This document shows, piece after piece, positions 43,729 through 57,901 of a stretch of DNA of 64,000 bases. The stretch is from Tanytarsus gracilentus (taxonomy: Eukaryota > Arthropoda > Insecta > Diptera > Chironomidae). The notes below the pieces were generated by a model. That model was given only the letters and a program-made list of their open reading frames with translations, was not told the DNA's origin and made no database searches. The stretch lies in contig JAXRKN010000044.1 in assembly GCA_038502055.1 (NCBI GenBank), positions 11,119,501 to 11,183,500 of the forward strand, written 5' to 3'. Position 1 is the first letter of the stretch; every line of letters starts with the position of its first letter. A program made the position numbers and the translations under genes.

Positions 43729-45146
43729 TTAATCTTTTTTATTTCCTAAAAATTTTACAACTGACGCTATCGAGTACATGACACCTAGTCCTATAAAATA
43801 ATATCCGAAAACATAAAATTGCTGCCTCGGCGAGAACGACAATGACGCAGTTTCAGTAACAAAAATTACTGTAAAAATTGTTTGAATGACTAATGCGACC
43901 AAAGTATTGATGCCAAAAATAAGGGCAAATGAATCATCTGAAAGACATCGGGCCACAAATGCTGTGACAAGTGTGATAATAAAATGGAAGAAAATACCAA
44001 AAAGAATGTACATTATGTATGAGACATAGACATTTGAGGTAGTCGCTGATATGAGTATTAATCCACCCTCAATAAAAGAGCATAAGGTGAGGAGGTAAAT
44101 GTCATATTTGACGAATGATTTGTGAAGTACATGACCAGCGAGTGTTGCACTTAGAGCACCGAAAAGTGTGAGAAGAGCTTCGACTGCACCGTTATAAAAA
44201 TTCTCCTGCTTCGGATCAATTTCCTGCCACAATAGTTGAACATAATTAATGACAAGGAAAAATCCAGCCTGACAGAATGACCACCATATACTCCAAACCA
44301 AAACAGTTCGATTTGAGTAAGACTCTTTAAAATGTTGCCAAATAAGTTTTGATGCTCTTTCAAATGAAAATTTTGGCTTTACCGCATCATTCTGAATCAT
44401 TAAATCTCGTTGTGTCTTATCAGATTGCTCAATATTGTTCTGAGGCTCAACACTCCACATATACAAACTGATTCCGACTGATGGAAGTAAGAGTGAGATC
44501 GGGAGTGATATTGCTTGAGCTAAAATTGTTTTAATTTAAATCAGGATCAATTAAAAATTCCTCACAAACCTCCAAATGAAATATAATTGAGCTGTCTGAC
44601 ATTCATCAAATCGAGAGAAATTAAAATTTGTGCAATAACTCCAGCTAAAAATCGACCGGCAAGAAATGATGCGCGAGTGTATCCAGTGACACGTTGGTAC
44701 TCCTCCTTGTTGACCTTCGCATAAATGTAAGTGTAATAAGCCACTTCAGCTGCCATATAAAATCCATAACAAACTTGAACCATATAGAGCCAAAAGAGTG
44801 ATTCCGTCCACAGCAATAATGTCCATAAAAGCAGTCCAACGACTGATGATGCAACAATAATTGGCTTGTAGCTATAAATTGAAACTCGTCAGCTAAAGTG
44901 TCATCAATAAAATAATTAAAATGTTTTTATGAACCGCAAAATGTCAGTGATGAGAAACACGATGCAAAGTTGAACCAAATATGAATAAGTGCCGAATGGA
45001 TAAATTTCCTTATTGACTTGCTCCGATGTAACATTTCTCCATCGGCTGTCACTTAAAAATTCCGTCACGAAAGGCTCACTCGGTCGCATTTCACGGAAGA
45101 AACCGAAAGTGCATAGCACAGCTGAAATCTTAATCCACTCTTTCAT
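43729..45146 (-). CDS. SLC19 family thiamine/folate-type transporter
   Basis: Exons 44935-45146, 44570-44871 and 43729-44519, giving 434 residues. The N-terminal part has the family signature FGFFREMRPSEPF, then NKEIYPFGTYSYLVQL and DILRYKPIIV, close to human SLC19A2/A3. About twelve hydrophobic helices with a polar central loop (NNIEQSDKTQRD). The start at 45146 (MKEWIKISAV) is chosen because it matches the usual SLC19 N-terminus; the frame is open further upstream, to about 45311. Insect members are generally taken to be thiamine transporters, but substrate cannot be read from the sequence. C-terminus KFLGNKKD is basic and cytoplasmic. Confidence 0.92.
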
Positions 45147-45952
45147 AGCGACACCCCAATAAAGTCTCAAGTATCGAATCTTATCTAACAAAATAATGAA
45201 ATATATTTTAAGATGTTCACGTGAGACATCCTGCCGCTGCGAGACATGAAAATAAACTGAGACTTTTCTTTCCATTCTCATGCACACAATCGTGTATAAA
45301 AATTCTCTCAAAAATGTGCGCGGTTAAAAAGAAGAAAATTTTATTCCCACAACTCACGTTTTGAAGCTCATTGCTATCAGTTTAATGGGCAAATATTTAT
45401 AAACTCATATTGGTATTAATTTCACTGTCAATGGCGCGTTTGTAGGAAATTAACAATTTGTTGAGATCACGCAGGATGTGATCAAAAATATTTTCTCACA
45501 TTTTATGTTTTTGGTTTATTAAAAAAATTTAAAAAAGCTTTCAAAAAATCATATCCATTGCATTTTTTTAAATGAAACCGTCATTAATAAAAATTAAAAT
45601 ATGTGTATCGTTAATTGTATATGTCTGTGAACCAAAATTGTACATGAATAATTGCTATATAGAAACACTTAATTTCCATTCAAACCTCTTTCTCTCTTTA
45701 TGCGCTCAATTTTTATTTATATATTTTTTTACAGATAGTAATTAAAGATATCAAGAATAAGTACATATCTCATGTATTTACATTAACACTGCTCCTCTTA
45801 TCCATAACATAATCGAGTATTTTTTCAATATATTTAATTCATATTATTTTGTCGTTTTGAGTAATTTGTCACATTTTGGTTTGAAAATTTATCCGGTCAC
45901 TGTTCACACATAAGACTGTGTCTCGTTATTTAAAGCACGTCATATGGGGTCA
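45147..45952. other. Intergenic, nothing recognised
   Basis: AT-rich spacer holding the SLC19 5' region and the 3' UTR of the nucleoside transporter. No further gene seen. Confidence 0.5.
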
Positions 45953-48047
45953 TTAACGTACAGTTGTTGCTGACATGTTTGCCAAAGTATTATTGAGCAG
46001 AGTCGATGTTGTTGCTACTGCAGTTGTCGCATTATCTGAATTCATTAGAGTCGTCGATACCATCGTGGATCCGACAGTTGATAAAAGTGTTGTTAGAACT
46101 TGTGACACTGTCGAGTAAGTCACGGGAGTTGTCGATGGAGTTGTAAAGAGTGTCGTTTCGATTTCATCCATTGACTTTGGACCATATGGAAAAGACGGAC
46201 AATCACTGAGCGTATATAGAGGAGCACCCAACATATTCTCAAAAACGTAGCCTATTAAGCTTCCCGAAAGCAGTCCAGTCATATACGAAATAGTCATAAT
46301 ATTTCCACTTAATTCCTTCAGAGGAGCTGACACTTTCTGAGGCGCTAGAAGCATAGGCAAACTGCCAGCTAATCCATTCGTGACACCGAGCGCAATTGTA
46401 AAAATAAATGCCGGAAGTTCACCGCGAATTGTTGGATTTTTTCGAGGTGCCACGCAAAGAAGAAGCAGTGGAATAAGAAATGCTCGCAGTGTCGACATTA
46501 GAATGAGCTGGCGTCGTGACCATGCATAAGGAACTGCGGCTAAAAGTTTTCCAACGACATCGGATGCGTTGAAGGCGAACATGAGAAGAACTGGCATCCA
46601 CGTCTGAAGATTACATGAAATGATTTCGGACTCGAGGCCAGGATAGAGGGATAACGTGACTGTATATGCGAGCGCTATGCATGTCATGTAGGGAAAAATG
46701 AGCCTGGCACATTTAATTCGCTCCTCCATACCCTCTTTCATTCGTCTAAAACTACTTATTCGAGGAGCACCCGGCGCCAAGATATGTTCAACTTTAAACG
46801 AAGTATTTCCCGTTGGCGATGAGAGCGAATCATGATTGAGCGTTGCAGTTACGGCACTATTTGCTCGGCTTGAGATCATCGAGGACTCTCCCGATCGCAT
46901 GAGGCAAGACTCGACATTTGTTTCCGCACTTGGATTTGAGAGCTCATAAACGGGATTACTAAAACTTAACGTTGGCTGCGAATGAGATTGAGTGGTTGTG
47001 GGTGGCGTGTCTAAGTTCAACACGCCATACAGTGATGAGCCATCATGTTCCTCGTCGGGTCTCAACACAATCTTTGTACAAGCTTTAAGATGATAACGAA
47101 TGTAGGGTGAGTCAATTGTAATGATGTGCAAGACATAGCTCGATGCCACATAGAAGATTGATATAAGGAAGAAGATGAGTGTGGAGATTTTGTCGTCTTG
47201 TATTAATAATTTCGTAATAACCCTGAAAAAAAAGTGATGAAAAATCGATGGCGATTAATTTGTTAGGTAAGTTTATAATTTTTTTAAATTACCGATTTGA
47301 TGACACAAGAAATCCAGCAATAGATTCTCCAACCATCAATGCTTGTGTGAATTTTTTCTTTGGCAATAGAGCGGCAAAACCATAGAATGAGCTTTGCTGT
47401 ACAGTGCAGGCGAACGCGACAATACTGACGGCAGCAAGATTCACCGAGTAAGCGGTTTCAGTTTGAAATGCGTGGAAAGAAACTTCGCAAAGTGCAATAA
47501 AACCGAGAGTAACAAATGCAATTAAGTAACCTAAACGATGTGTGAATAATCAGAATTAAAATTATGTAACATGAAGTGAAAATAGTTTATGATGCAACAC
47601 GTGGTGTCGGAAAAACCTCCCAAAATTTGACTGCGATTATTTTATTTATTTAGGAGTGAATTGAGCTCAATTAGCAAGTCACGTTAATTTCTAGAAATGC
47701 TTTTACTTACCGAACAATATTCTAATGCGAAGTGGAGCGATTGATATGAAAATGTTATTGCATAAAACGGAAATAAATGCTACGAAAATGTATGTGGTCG
47801 ATAAGTCGAGTTCAACAGTGCGAGATGGAAATCTTTTTATCCAATAGTCACTTGCAATTATAAAACTGTTATAGGGTAAAACGAATCCTATGCCAGCCAC
47901 GACCAGACTAAAGTACACGGCATTTTTGTGATCTTTCGGTGGATTTGAGGGGTGTTCAGGACTCATGTCTGTAAAATTTCTTGCTGTGCTTCCGAGCGGC
48001 TCATAACTTCTCGCCTCATCATTAAGCTCAATGCCTTCCATCATCAT
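45953..48047 (-). CDS. Equilibrative nucleoside transporter (ENT4/PMAT-like)
   Basis: Exons 47711-48047, 47293-47530 and 45953-47222, giving 614 residues from MMMEGIELND. Helix 1 region: KNAVYFSLVVAGIGFVLPYNSFI, the conserved ENT start. Helices 4-5 carry FACTVQQSSFYGFAALLP, equivalent to the ENT QGSxFG segment. A large Ser-rich cytoplasmic loop (about residues 225-325) precedes helices 7-11. After the last helix comes GNIMTISYMTGLLSGSLIGY and then an unusual ~95-residue Thr/Ser-rich C-tail with several N-x-S/T sites. ENT4 (SLC29A4) carries organic cations and adenosine in vertebrates; the loop position and sequence suggest this subclass. The frame is also open upstream to 48122, so a longer N-terminus is possible. 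Confidence 0.88.
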
Positions 48048-49500
48048 CTTGGCAAAACATTCAAACACTTCTTTCCATGTATCGAATTTCCTTTTCGTTT
48101 CTTTTTTTTTGTGCACACACACACAAGAAAAATTCCTCTCGACTAACTTTGGCAGAAAGTTTTTTATTTTCTTCCTAGCAGAGCTTTTTGTTGTTGTATT
48201 ATTGAATTTTCAGAAAAAAATTTACATATTTTTTCCATAAAAGTCGCAAATTAACGCTTTTAATGAGCTTTCTTCATCCTCAAAACACTTTGTGTCAATC
48301 AAATTATCAACTTTGGACGATTTCAAGCGTCCACGAAAGAGCTTTTATAACTTTTTATAGTGAAATTTTTTCACTCACTAATAATCATCACAATGCACGA
48401 CATGTTTATGATGATTTTCAATAGCAAATGAGAGAGCCTATCGAGAAGTATTTTTTTATTGAGAAAATCTAGCTTAAAGTGACGGCTGGAAGCTTTTTGG
48501 GACATGCGCAATAATTTTAATTCCAATTGTTTACATACTGAAAGCACGTGAAAGATTTCCCGTGTCGAAAAGCGGCGAGAGAAAATGAGACTTAATTAAA
48601 ATTTCATCCGACCACGTGGTGTGCGTGAGTTAAAGTAATTTATTAAATCTCAATTTTAAAATCGAGTCAAATTTAATTTTTTTAATCAAAAATAATATAT
48701 TTTTTAATCTTCATGGGTTTTAAATTAAAGTGAGTTAAATTAAAATTTATAAATTTAATTAACCACGTGCTCGCGGTTTTAACGGTTTTTTTAAAAAATG
48801 CCCGAGGGGGTTTCGCGAGTCAAAAAATAAAAAGTTGAAATTGAAAATTTTTATCAATCGCGCTCCTGGTTTTTATTAATTTTATCCGGTTTTATCGTAA
48901 TTAATTAAGTTGAGTGACAGTCTAATCGTCTCATAGAGATAAAAGGTAATGAAATTGGATCGGGTTGTGTTATGTAATTTGAGAAATTTGTGCTAAACTT
49001 AAGTTTATTAAATTTCAAATGGGGAAAACTTTCTAATCTTGATTGTTGACAGTTGGTTGTAATTCAAGGCCAAGTCAATTAATTAGCATATAGCCGAGTA
49101 CTTCTATTGTGTGCATCACTTAAAAGTCTTTTGTCATCGTTTCTTTTGCGAGTCATTGCATAATAGCAATTTTGTAAATATGATCGCAAATTTCTCTTTC
49201 TAAAAAAATATCTCGCAGTCTGATGACATAGAAAAACGAGTAACGAGCGCTAAAAATAGCCTCTGACTTATAAATTTTTGCGTTAACTCGTTCTCTCGTG
49301 TGTATAACATTCATTAATTACCATTCTTTTAAGCTCAATTAATAGATTTCGCTTGCATTGAACAATGAAGTCACGAGATTATTCCATAAATTAATTATAA
49401 AAAACCCAATGAATGTCATTCATATTATGACTCAATGATGATAATTATTATTCGCTAAATTTCAACCGAAACTCATGAATTATTCGTTCACAGCCTCGAC
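48048..49500. other. Divergent promoter region
   Basis: Spacer between the divergent ENT and Papi genes. AT-rich; contains a (GT)n microsatellite-like stretch at about 48110-48122. No gene supported. Confidence 0.5.
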
Positions 49501-51421
49501 ATGAAGTCTGCATCAGTTGTTTTGCCATTTGCCGCCGGTATCTTGGGTGTCAGCGCATTAATTTATATCTACTATAGACAACGTGATAAGGATAAGAAGA
49601 AGAAAGCTGATAACAATGGAATTTCAATGTCGTCGGAAGATACAATCGAAACACTAGAATTTAAGGTGTCAAATGTACAAGTGCCACTGATTGTTGGACG
49701 CAATTCGGTGACATTAAAATCGATAGAGGAGAAATCATCGACAAAAATACGCTTTAGGGAGGGCGATGATGGAGAGAATCAAATATGCACAATTAGGGGA
49801 AAGGCGAGCAATGTTAAAGCTGCAAAGAATTTAATCGATGCCGAAGGTGCAAAGCCGTGTGTCGTCACCGAAGAGGTTCTCGTTTCGACATCATCGTGTG
49901 GACGCATTGAAGGTTTTGGTGGTTCAATTCTGCAAGACATTTGTCAAAAGTCATCCGCAAAAGTTTGGATTGATCCCGGCACGAGAAAGGTTCAAGGTGA
50001 AAATCGTCGAGTTTTAATTACCGGCACAAAGGAACAAGTTGATATGGCAAAGAAATTGATTGAAGATAAAATTAAAGATCAACCATTGGATACGCCACCA
50101 TCTTCATTGCCTTCACCTAGAGTAACATCACCTTATGCAAGCAACTCGAGCATCACAGCTACAGAATTGCCGCGCGAAATTCTTTTGCCCTCACCTGAAA
50201 AACTCAAAAATAACGACGGTCAACTTGAGGTGTTTGTCTCTGCTGTTGCATCACCATCGCGGTAAATAAATTAAAAATTTGCTAATTAACTAATTACTCA
50301 AAACATCTTTTCATAGCTTTTGGGTTCAATTGGCCGGACCGCAAACCACTGAACTCGATTTCTTAGTAGACGCAATGACCGAATACTATAATCAAAAAGA
50401 AAATCAGGAACTGCACAAAATTCGAGAGCCTTACTTGGGTCAAATTGTTGCTGCAAATCATCTCCTCGACAACAAATGGTATCGAGCTGAAATTGTCGCT
50501 TTGCAGCCAAATGAAGTTGCTACGATGAATGAACTGGTTCTCGATGTCTATTTCTTGGATTATGGTGATCAGCAATTTGTTGGACGTAAAGATATTCTTG
50601 AGCTTCGTGCTGATTTTCTCTCACTTCGCTTCCAAGCAATCGAATGCTTTTTAGCGCACATTCAGCCACTTCAGACTGGAAGTAAATTCGAAGAGTGGGA
50701 TAAGCGATCAATTGAGATGTTCGAGGAAATGGTTCAAGTGGCCAATTGGAAGAAACTCATCAGTAAAGTCGTGACTTATAAGGAACGCAAGTCATTTGCA
50801 CTTCAACGACAAAAGCAACGTGAAAGCTCACCAGTTCCCGGTGTGGAGCTATACGAGGAGAATTCTGAGAAGAGTATCGCATTGGAGCTTGTAAAACTCG
50901 GTTTTGCTGAGCTTTCAGATAGATTTGGCGATATAGCAAAGAGTTCAGTACTAACTGTCATTCATGACGAATCAAAAGAAGCTTCGGTTGAGAAAGAAAA
51001 TGATCTTCCTGCAGAAGAAAAAGCTGAAAAGATTTTAAGTCAAAAAGAAAGCTCAAAAGATGAACCTGCAGAGGAACAAAAAGCTCCGACTCCACCACCA
51101 TCACCAAAATTGCCATTAAAGGAGGAAATTCTCGAAGAAAAGCCGCAAGCCGAAGACTCAAAAGAACCCATAGAAGAGGAAAAATCAATAACTCCACTGC
51201 CAGCCGAAGAAATCGACAGTAGTGAACCCAACAACAACAATCTCGAGCCAATAGCATTATCAAATGGAAAGAAGAAGCCATCAACAACTTCAGATGCCTT
51301 CGGAGCAAGTAACATCAACAGTGTCAAGCCAAAGAAAAAGAAGAAGCAAGTCACAGCCGATTTCTTAGCAATGGAACAACAGCAAAGTCATCAGGACTGG
51401 AATCAAATGATGGATGATTAA
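49501..51421 (+). CDS. papi: Papi / TDRKH: mitochondrial KH-Tudor piRNA factor
   Basis: Exons 49501-50261 and 50317-51421, giving 621 residues. N-terminal membrane anchor (VVLPFAAGILGVSALIYIYY) followed by basic residues, as expected for outer mitochondrial membrane insertion. KH1 (about 55-120, VPLIVGRNSVTLKSIEEKS) and KH2 (about 125-195, CGRIEGFGGSILQDICQKS) each contain a GxxG-like loop (VGRN, EGFGG). The Tudor domain spans about 255-400: FWVQLAG, then KWYRAEIV and VYFLDYGDQQFV, with aromatic cage residues intact. The C-terminal third is acidic and Lys-rich and looks disordered. Papi binds symmetrically dimethylated PIWI proteins and assists piRNA 3' end trimming on mitochondria. Confidence 0.93.
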
Positions 51422-53281
51422 GTGAATGTTAACTAGTTTGTAGAATTTTGCCATCGAAAAAAAACATGTGCCTTTAAAAAGCAAACTGTTGCGATTAAAA
51501 TAGAACCTTTAGAATATCCGTACTTATTAAGTTTTATGAATTATGTATTTTTGAACGGTGATGAGGTCATCCAGTCGATGTGAAAAAAGAAGCGATCTCA
51601 TTAACAAAAATGTGAGGAAATAAAGCAGATTTAAAAAGAAATTTTTTTTCTGATTTTTTTAAATTTTTTATTCCTTCCATTTCAACTTAATTAAATTAAT
51701 CATGTTCATTTTTAAAAAATCTTGATTTTACTGAAATTTTTGCTTGCTCATCCCATTTCTATTATTTTTCTTTGCTTTATATTTTCCTGCATACGACTAA
51801 TCTCGAAAAGCGCCCATTTACCTTTATTGAATTTTTTTTGACTGCGATAATTTCTCTGATATATTTTTATGATTTTTCCGGGCTAAGTTTTTTTTATTAA
51901 GTTTTTAACCAAGGGAAAAATACTACATTATACTTTCTTTCCTTTGAAGGTGTGTGTTTGTTTGTGAGAGGGATATTAAAGAACCAATAAGTCAGTTCAT
52001 TTTTATTTTATTTGAATGCTCTTTGATCTAACATTTTCTTTAAGCATAACTCAGAATTATTTTCCTTCATTTTTTTGTCAGATTATATCGATAGCGAGAG
52101 AAAGAGCGATGAAATTGGAGGATGTGCATTTAATCTTTCGCATTATGTTCATTTGAGAATGTTGTAAAAAAGTTAGCACGTTTAGAAAAAGAACCGAGGA
52201 ACAGCACAACTAAAGAGGTTTTAAATGGACGACTAAAATTTTAAATGCACAGCCAGCAACTCCGTCTGAATTTTTACTATAACTTTTTTTTTATCAAAAG
52301 ACGCATTTTAAACGTTTATAAAATTCCAGATTATCTGAATCCTCACAATAAGTATTAATAATTTTTTTTAAATAGAACAAAATCAAAAAATTTCTTGATG
52401 GATTGAAAGTTAACAAATTTTGGGACGAAATGGTGAAAATATAAGAACATTTTTTTTCTTTTCGATATTTCATTATGCATTTTTGTTGCACTAATTTTTT
52501 TTATAGTAATTTTACATTTTTTTCTTGTAAGATTATAATAATTTTTTTTACTCGCATTTTTAGCGTTCTTTAAATAATTTTTGTTTGTGTAGGTGTTGCG
52601 TGTGTTTATCATCATTCCACGGGCTGGTTGTTAATTATCCATGATTTAATTTATTTCAACTATATATTTTGATCTTGGAAAAAATGAAGCGATCTCTTAT
52701 ACATTGAATTTTGTGTTTGCGCTTGTGTGTGGATAAAAAAGATTTATTTATAGTGAAAATTTTCTGAATTTAATTTCTCTCCATGGCAGTAGAAAATCCG
52801 ATAAAAGTCACTTTAAAGATAAATATCGAATCGTTCACTGATGAATGCTTTTATGTTTTATTTTTTATTTTTAAGAAAACTTTTATTTCAATACGAGAAG
52901 CAACGCGAATGAGACACGAGTTAAAAGTATTTTTTTTGTGTGTAAAATTATAATAAAAAAAGTTCATGTTTCTTTTGATGATAAACAAATTAATATTGAT
53001 GGCAGACGGTTTAGAAGCTTTCTCGCATGATGTTGCTTCCATTTATTTTTTTTTCTTCAATGTTTAGTGTGATAATGCATTTGAAAGGAGGGATGGGAGA
53101 GGAGGGATAAGGAAGAAAGAAGGATAATTAACATTTATATGCATACAAGATCATTTTTTCTTTTCTTATATATGCCGATGATGATGATTTTGTTGGATGA
53201 ATAATAAGAAGTAAATTGTATGCTCCTTTTTCTTCTTCTTCTTCTCTTTTGCTCGCGTGATAAAACTGGATAACAACAAAC
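51422..53281. other. Intergenic between convergent genes
   Basis: 1.9 kb, AT-rich; holds 3' UTRs of Papi and PP2A. A (CTT)n stretch lies at about 53230-53250. No gene supported. Confidence 0.5.
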
Positions 53282-56200
53282 TTAGAGGAAGTAGTCTGGA
53301 GTTCTTCGTGTGACATGCGGCTCGCCACGACGAGGTGCGGGATCGAATTGGAGGCTAAATTAAATTGAGAAATTATTAGCTTTTAAATTTTAAACTTATT
53401 TTGTTGCACTCACAATGAAAACTTCAATGAATCGTCTAATTCCATTAATGCTGCTTGATTGCCGCAACGATAACAGTAGTTTGGCGCTGAGAAGATCGTT
53501 ACGACGTGACGCTCATGACACCAATTGTAGCCTTCCATGACTAACTGATGCGCGCGGGATACTAAAGTCAATCCGTTTGTGTGATTAAATATTTCAGAAA
53601 TGTCCTGTTAAAAATGAATTAATTAAAATCGAATGTTTGTTGTAAGAATTTAGTTAAATTTACCTGGCCGAAAGTATAACCAGCTCCACGAGGTGAGATT
53701 CCCCAGCCGCCTCGGTCATCAGGATCGCTCCACAATAAATCACACATGGGTCCCTCATGTGGCACCTCTTGAAGTCTGTCTAATGCCCTAATATGATCGA
53801 GAGTATCAATCGATGGTGAGAGGCCACCGTGCAAGCAGAATATTTGTCCATCGACGAGTGCGGTGAGGGGGAGATAGTCAAATAGATCGGTGAAGTACTT
53901 CCACACATTCGGATTTCCATATTTGCGTAAACATTCGTCATAAAAGCCATAGACTTGCGTAATTTGTCTCGATTCATGATTACCACGCAAAATTGTAATT
54001 CGCTCACGATAACGAACCTGCAAAATTTTACGCATTAATAAATTATCTTAATTAGATTAAAGCCATTTTTTTCACCTTCAGTGCGACGAGGAGAGTGACT
54101 GTCTCAACCGAATAGTAGCCACGATCGACATAATCGCCCATGAACAAGTAATTAGTGTCGGGCGAGCGTCCTCCTATCCGAAAGAGCTCCATCAAGTCGT
54201 GAAATTGGCCATGTACATCTCCACATACTGTCACCGGACACTTTACTTCCTGCACATTTGATTCCTTCGCCAAAATTTCCTTTGCCTATAATTAAAAAAA
54301 AAGGTCGTCATATTACAATTTATTCGATACCAGTTATTGTTTATTGTTTGCGAAACATGTGAGTCGATAAGAATGGAATTTTTGAGATTAAGATAAGCAT
54401 TTTTCTTTGTTTAAATCGATATAAAATATAATTAAGAAAAATTCTCTGTTATTTTTACGTCTTTGAGTACGTGAATCGAGCGTTATTTAACAAGGAACTA
54501 TTTAAAAAATGGTTTTTTGGAGTTGTCGCTTCCCTCACATGACTTTTGTCTCTATTGCTGTCTATCTAAATAACAAAATGACTATTTCCTATTGAAAAGT
54601 GCTCGTGCTATTCATCAAGCAAAAAACAAACAAGAGATGAAGAGATGACGATTGGCATTGTGAATTTAATTGAAAGTGCTTTGAACTGTTCGCGCTTTAA
54701 CGATTTCTCACGTTTCTTCGCCGATTTACGGGATTCACTTTCATTGCTCAAAAGTTCATTTAACTTTACTCTTCTTGTTTTTAACGCACTGAAAATTTTC
54801 TGCATTGTTCTGCTCTTTTTTGACTTTAAATTGCTCGACGATCCATAAAGAATTTCTCATAAAATATCCACTGCACCATAAAGGAACTTTGCATCAGCAT
54901 TATGTCAATATGACCTCATTATTAACGTCACAAAAGTACTTTATATTTTAATACAATGTACTTTACACTTAAGTGCAAGTGGTACTTTTTTTTTAAAAAA
55001 ATGCATGCTTGTGGTTTTGAAAAAGTTATGTTTTAGAATGACTGCACATGACATTCGTCGAGTGGTTTTTAGGGGTGAAAGGATCGAGGTAACGTTGAGT
55101 ATCGATTAAATGTACAATGCAAATATTTATCATTCATTCAAAGAGTCTTAGCAGAATAAATTCTGTTTACATTTGCATACAGATTGAGACATTTTTCTTC
55201 ATGTGCACGCACAGGTGAAACTCACGTATGTAAGCGTATTAATTTCTCACTCATTTTCTTCTCGCAACAAATTTTTCGTACTTCCGCCAACCTTGAACTT
55301 AAAAATATAGGAAAAAAAATTGATGACTGCGAGAGAAATTTTCATGTTATTTTTACTCAAAATCTTTTCTTTTTATTTTTACTGAGAAGGATGTTTGTAA
55401 ACGTCAATTGATGCGTCAAGAAAGCAAAAATTGGCCATGGCTTTAAACAACAAAATGGGCATGCAAGGGGACTACCTTCAATTATTTAAGCATCAATCGA
55501 TTCTCGATGCATGCAATATTTCTTGAAATTGTGTTTCGATTTTTATATTAAGATTTCATATCAAGGTGAATCCTTAGAAAAGTTATGTAAATTTACAATA
55601 GTTGACATTCAAAGCGCAACAAAGTTATGTAAGTCGGTTGAGAGAAAAAATAATTAGAAGTGGCTCGAATTTCTCTCGGTAACGCAGTTCGCAAGCAAGC
55701 ATTATATTAGTGTTGGTCACGTAACTTTAATTAAAACCCATCAATTATGTGATAAATAGCGCTAACATAGTTAAAGTTCGGACGATAATAAAAAGAATCT
55801 TGATGTGCAATCTAGCGTCGTCTCACGGGCGATGTTGCCAAACTATTTGCCACACATGAATGAGATGAAGAGAGGAGGAAATAGTGAAAAGTTTTTTAGT
55901 TTAAACAGCTAGACATCATTAATTCTTTTTAGTTTGAGTGCCAGCTCATGCGAAAATCCCTTTGCAAAAACTATTTATGTGTCACAATCTAATGCCAACG
56001 ACGGACGATTTATTAATTGAGCTGTTTGCTTCTGATTCATTTCCCCATCACTAGACCCTGTTGCCGCATAATGATTTATGCTCTCAGACAAATCTTCAAT
56101 TGTGTCTTTTAAAATATATTCGAAATATATCGAAAAGGTAAACCCACTCTTTATCTCTTTTATTTTGGCATGCTCGTGGGCCGCATTTACAGTTGATATA

Positions 56201-57901
56201 CACAGCACTCTGTTAATCTTTCGTTCACTCATTAGCTTTTATTAAATAAACATTTCAATTATGCATACGAATGTAAGGTAAAAGTCGCAGGCCGGCATTA
56301 ATATGAAAATCATCGATCTGTCAAGGTCAACGATATTAATGAATGAGTGGCAGAGCACACACAAACAACTGACTGAATAAAGGAGAATGCGAGTGATGTC
56401 ATGACTGACTTTTACCACCTTTGAGAGATATATTTATAAAGTAATGAAAAATTTACACGATAGTGACGTCATTGGAGCAATGTGAAGTAAACACAGAGAG
56501 ATCATTGAGAGAGAAGAGTTCATGATAATGAGTTTTTTAAATAAGTTTATGGTAATTACAAAATAATAAAAAGGAAACCAAAAAACTGGGTCGATTTGCA
56601 CGTGCCGATCATAATATTTTTTTGTTATAGCGAGCATAAAATAGCAATAAAGTTATCAACGAAATAACTTTTTTACACCTTATCACTCTCTAATCTCAAT
56701 AGCCAATTTACAATTTCGCGTCATATAAAAAAAGAAAATTCTTAATGGCATCACGCGCCATCGACCTTGAGGAGAAAAAAATATAAACTATGCATAGTGG
56801 CCATTAGAGTGAGAGTAAATTATTAATTATGCACTAAAGTCCACATGAACTGTGCAATAGTGAGGAGAATTGCAGTTCATAAACATTTCAGCGAAAGCGA
56901 ACATGCAAGTCTTATAGTTTTTTTTTCAAAGCACGGGTCACATATATTGATTTAGAAAGGAAAATCACTTTTCAGGTCGTTCCACACGCTCTACTATGAG
57001 ATTTTATGAGTTAACGATGCATCGTCTATAGCAATTAGAGTGTTTAATAAATGCGTCATGCATGTATACATTTTAAGGGGATCTTTTATTGAAAATTTTA
57101 TTCGAAAGGGTATAAAATGACGCAACGGCATCTAGAACCGACCACAAAAACTCTCTCACACACACACATCAAATGTTTTGTTATCATCGAGCTTATCATC
57201 ATTAAACTTTTCTCATCATCATCAACTCTATGAGTCATTCATTCATTGCATTATTAAATTAAACCGTGTTATATGAAACTTGTGTTGGCAAAGGTGATGA
57301 AGGCATCAAGAAAAATTACTCTTCTGGATCTTTACACAATCCATCGCAATAGTTCCAAACTAATGATTTTTTTCGGTTCATAACTCTCTTTCTCTATTGC
57401 CATAGCCTTTTACATCATCACACGCGTATAAATTTATGGCATTTTGCAGGTTCAACATCCCAATGTTTTCTTATCGCACTATTATTTTGGCAACTGGATT
57501 TCAATATAGAAATGAGAATTTTTCTCTTCTCATCATCTTTCATTTCCCTCAATCATCATCATCGAGTCCGCATTTTAAGTTTTTTTTTCGCACACACACT
57601 CTCGCGGAGAAATTAGAATTTTCTTTACTTAATTTCACCAGAAAATAGTCGCAAAATGGAGTTGGAAAGTGTCAAAATACACTCATTGGTGTCATCACAA
57701 GGCAGTGTCATGCAATTATCTCAGTTCTATGTCGATTTTCGCATCGAAAAATGCTGATGTAAAAATTCATTCGCACACCAGCCCTCACTATTGCCTTACC
57801 TTCTCGCATAGAGATTTAACTTGGCTCTCTGTAAGCTGTTTACACTCGTTCAATTGCTCAATCCACGAATCTAGATCCTTTAGTGTTGTCTTATCTTCCA
57901 T
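53282..57901 (-). CDS. mts: Protein phosphatase 2A catalytic subunit
   Basis: Five exons: 57800-57901, 54076-54285, 53664-54017, 53414-53604 and 53282-53354. Total 309 residues, exactly the PP2A-C length. Starts MEDKTTLKDLDSWIEQLNEC. Metallophosphatase motifs GDVHGQ, GDYVDRG and GNHE are intact, as are SAPNYCYRCGN and HGG. The C-terminus TPDYFL is the conserved tail that is methylated at Leu309 and contacts the B subunits. It acts as the catalytic core of PP2A holoenzymes in nucleus and cytoplasm. Intron 1 is 3.5 kb. The gene shares a ~600-bp divergent promoter with geminin. Confidence 0.98.
54286..57799. other. Intron 1 of PP2A catalytic subunit
   Basis: 3.5-kb intron, AT-rich. An 85-codon ORF on the same strand (55975-56232) has balanced composition but no recognised family and no splice links, so it is not called. 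A (CA)n stretch lies at about 57155-57170. Confidence 0.7.

Noticed and set aside
50958..51354. Antisense ORFs of 104-116 codons over the Papi 3' exon
   Set aside because: Shadows of the Glu/Lys-rich coding region read backwards as Leu/Phe/Ser.
55975..56232. 85-codon minus-strand ORF in the PP2A intron
   Set aside because: Balanced composition, but no recognised domain and no splice or expression evidence; a chance ORF of this length is plausible.
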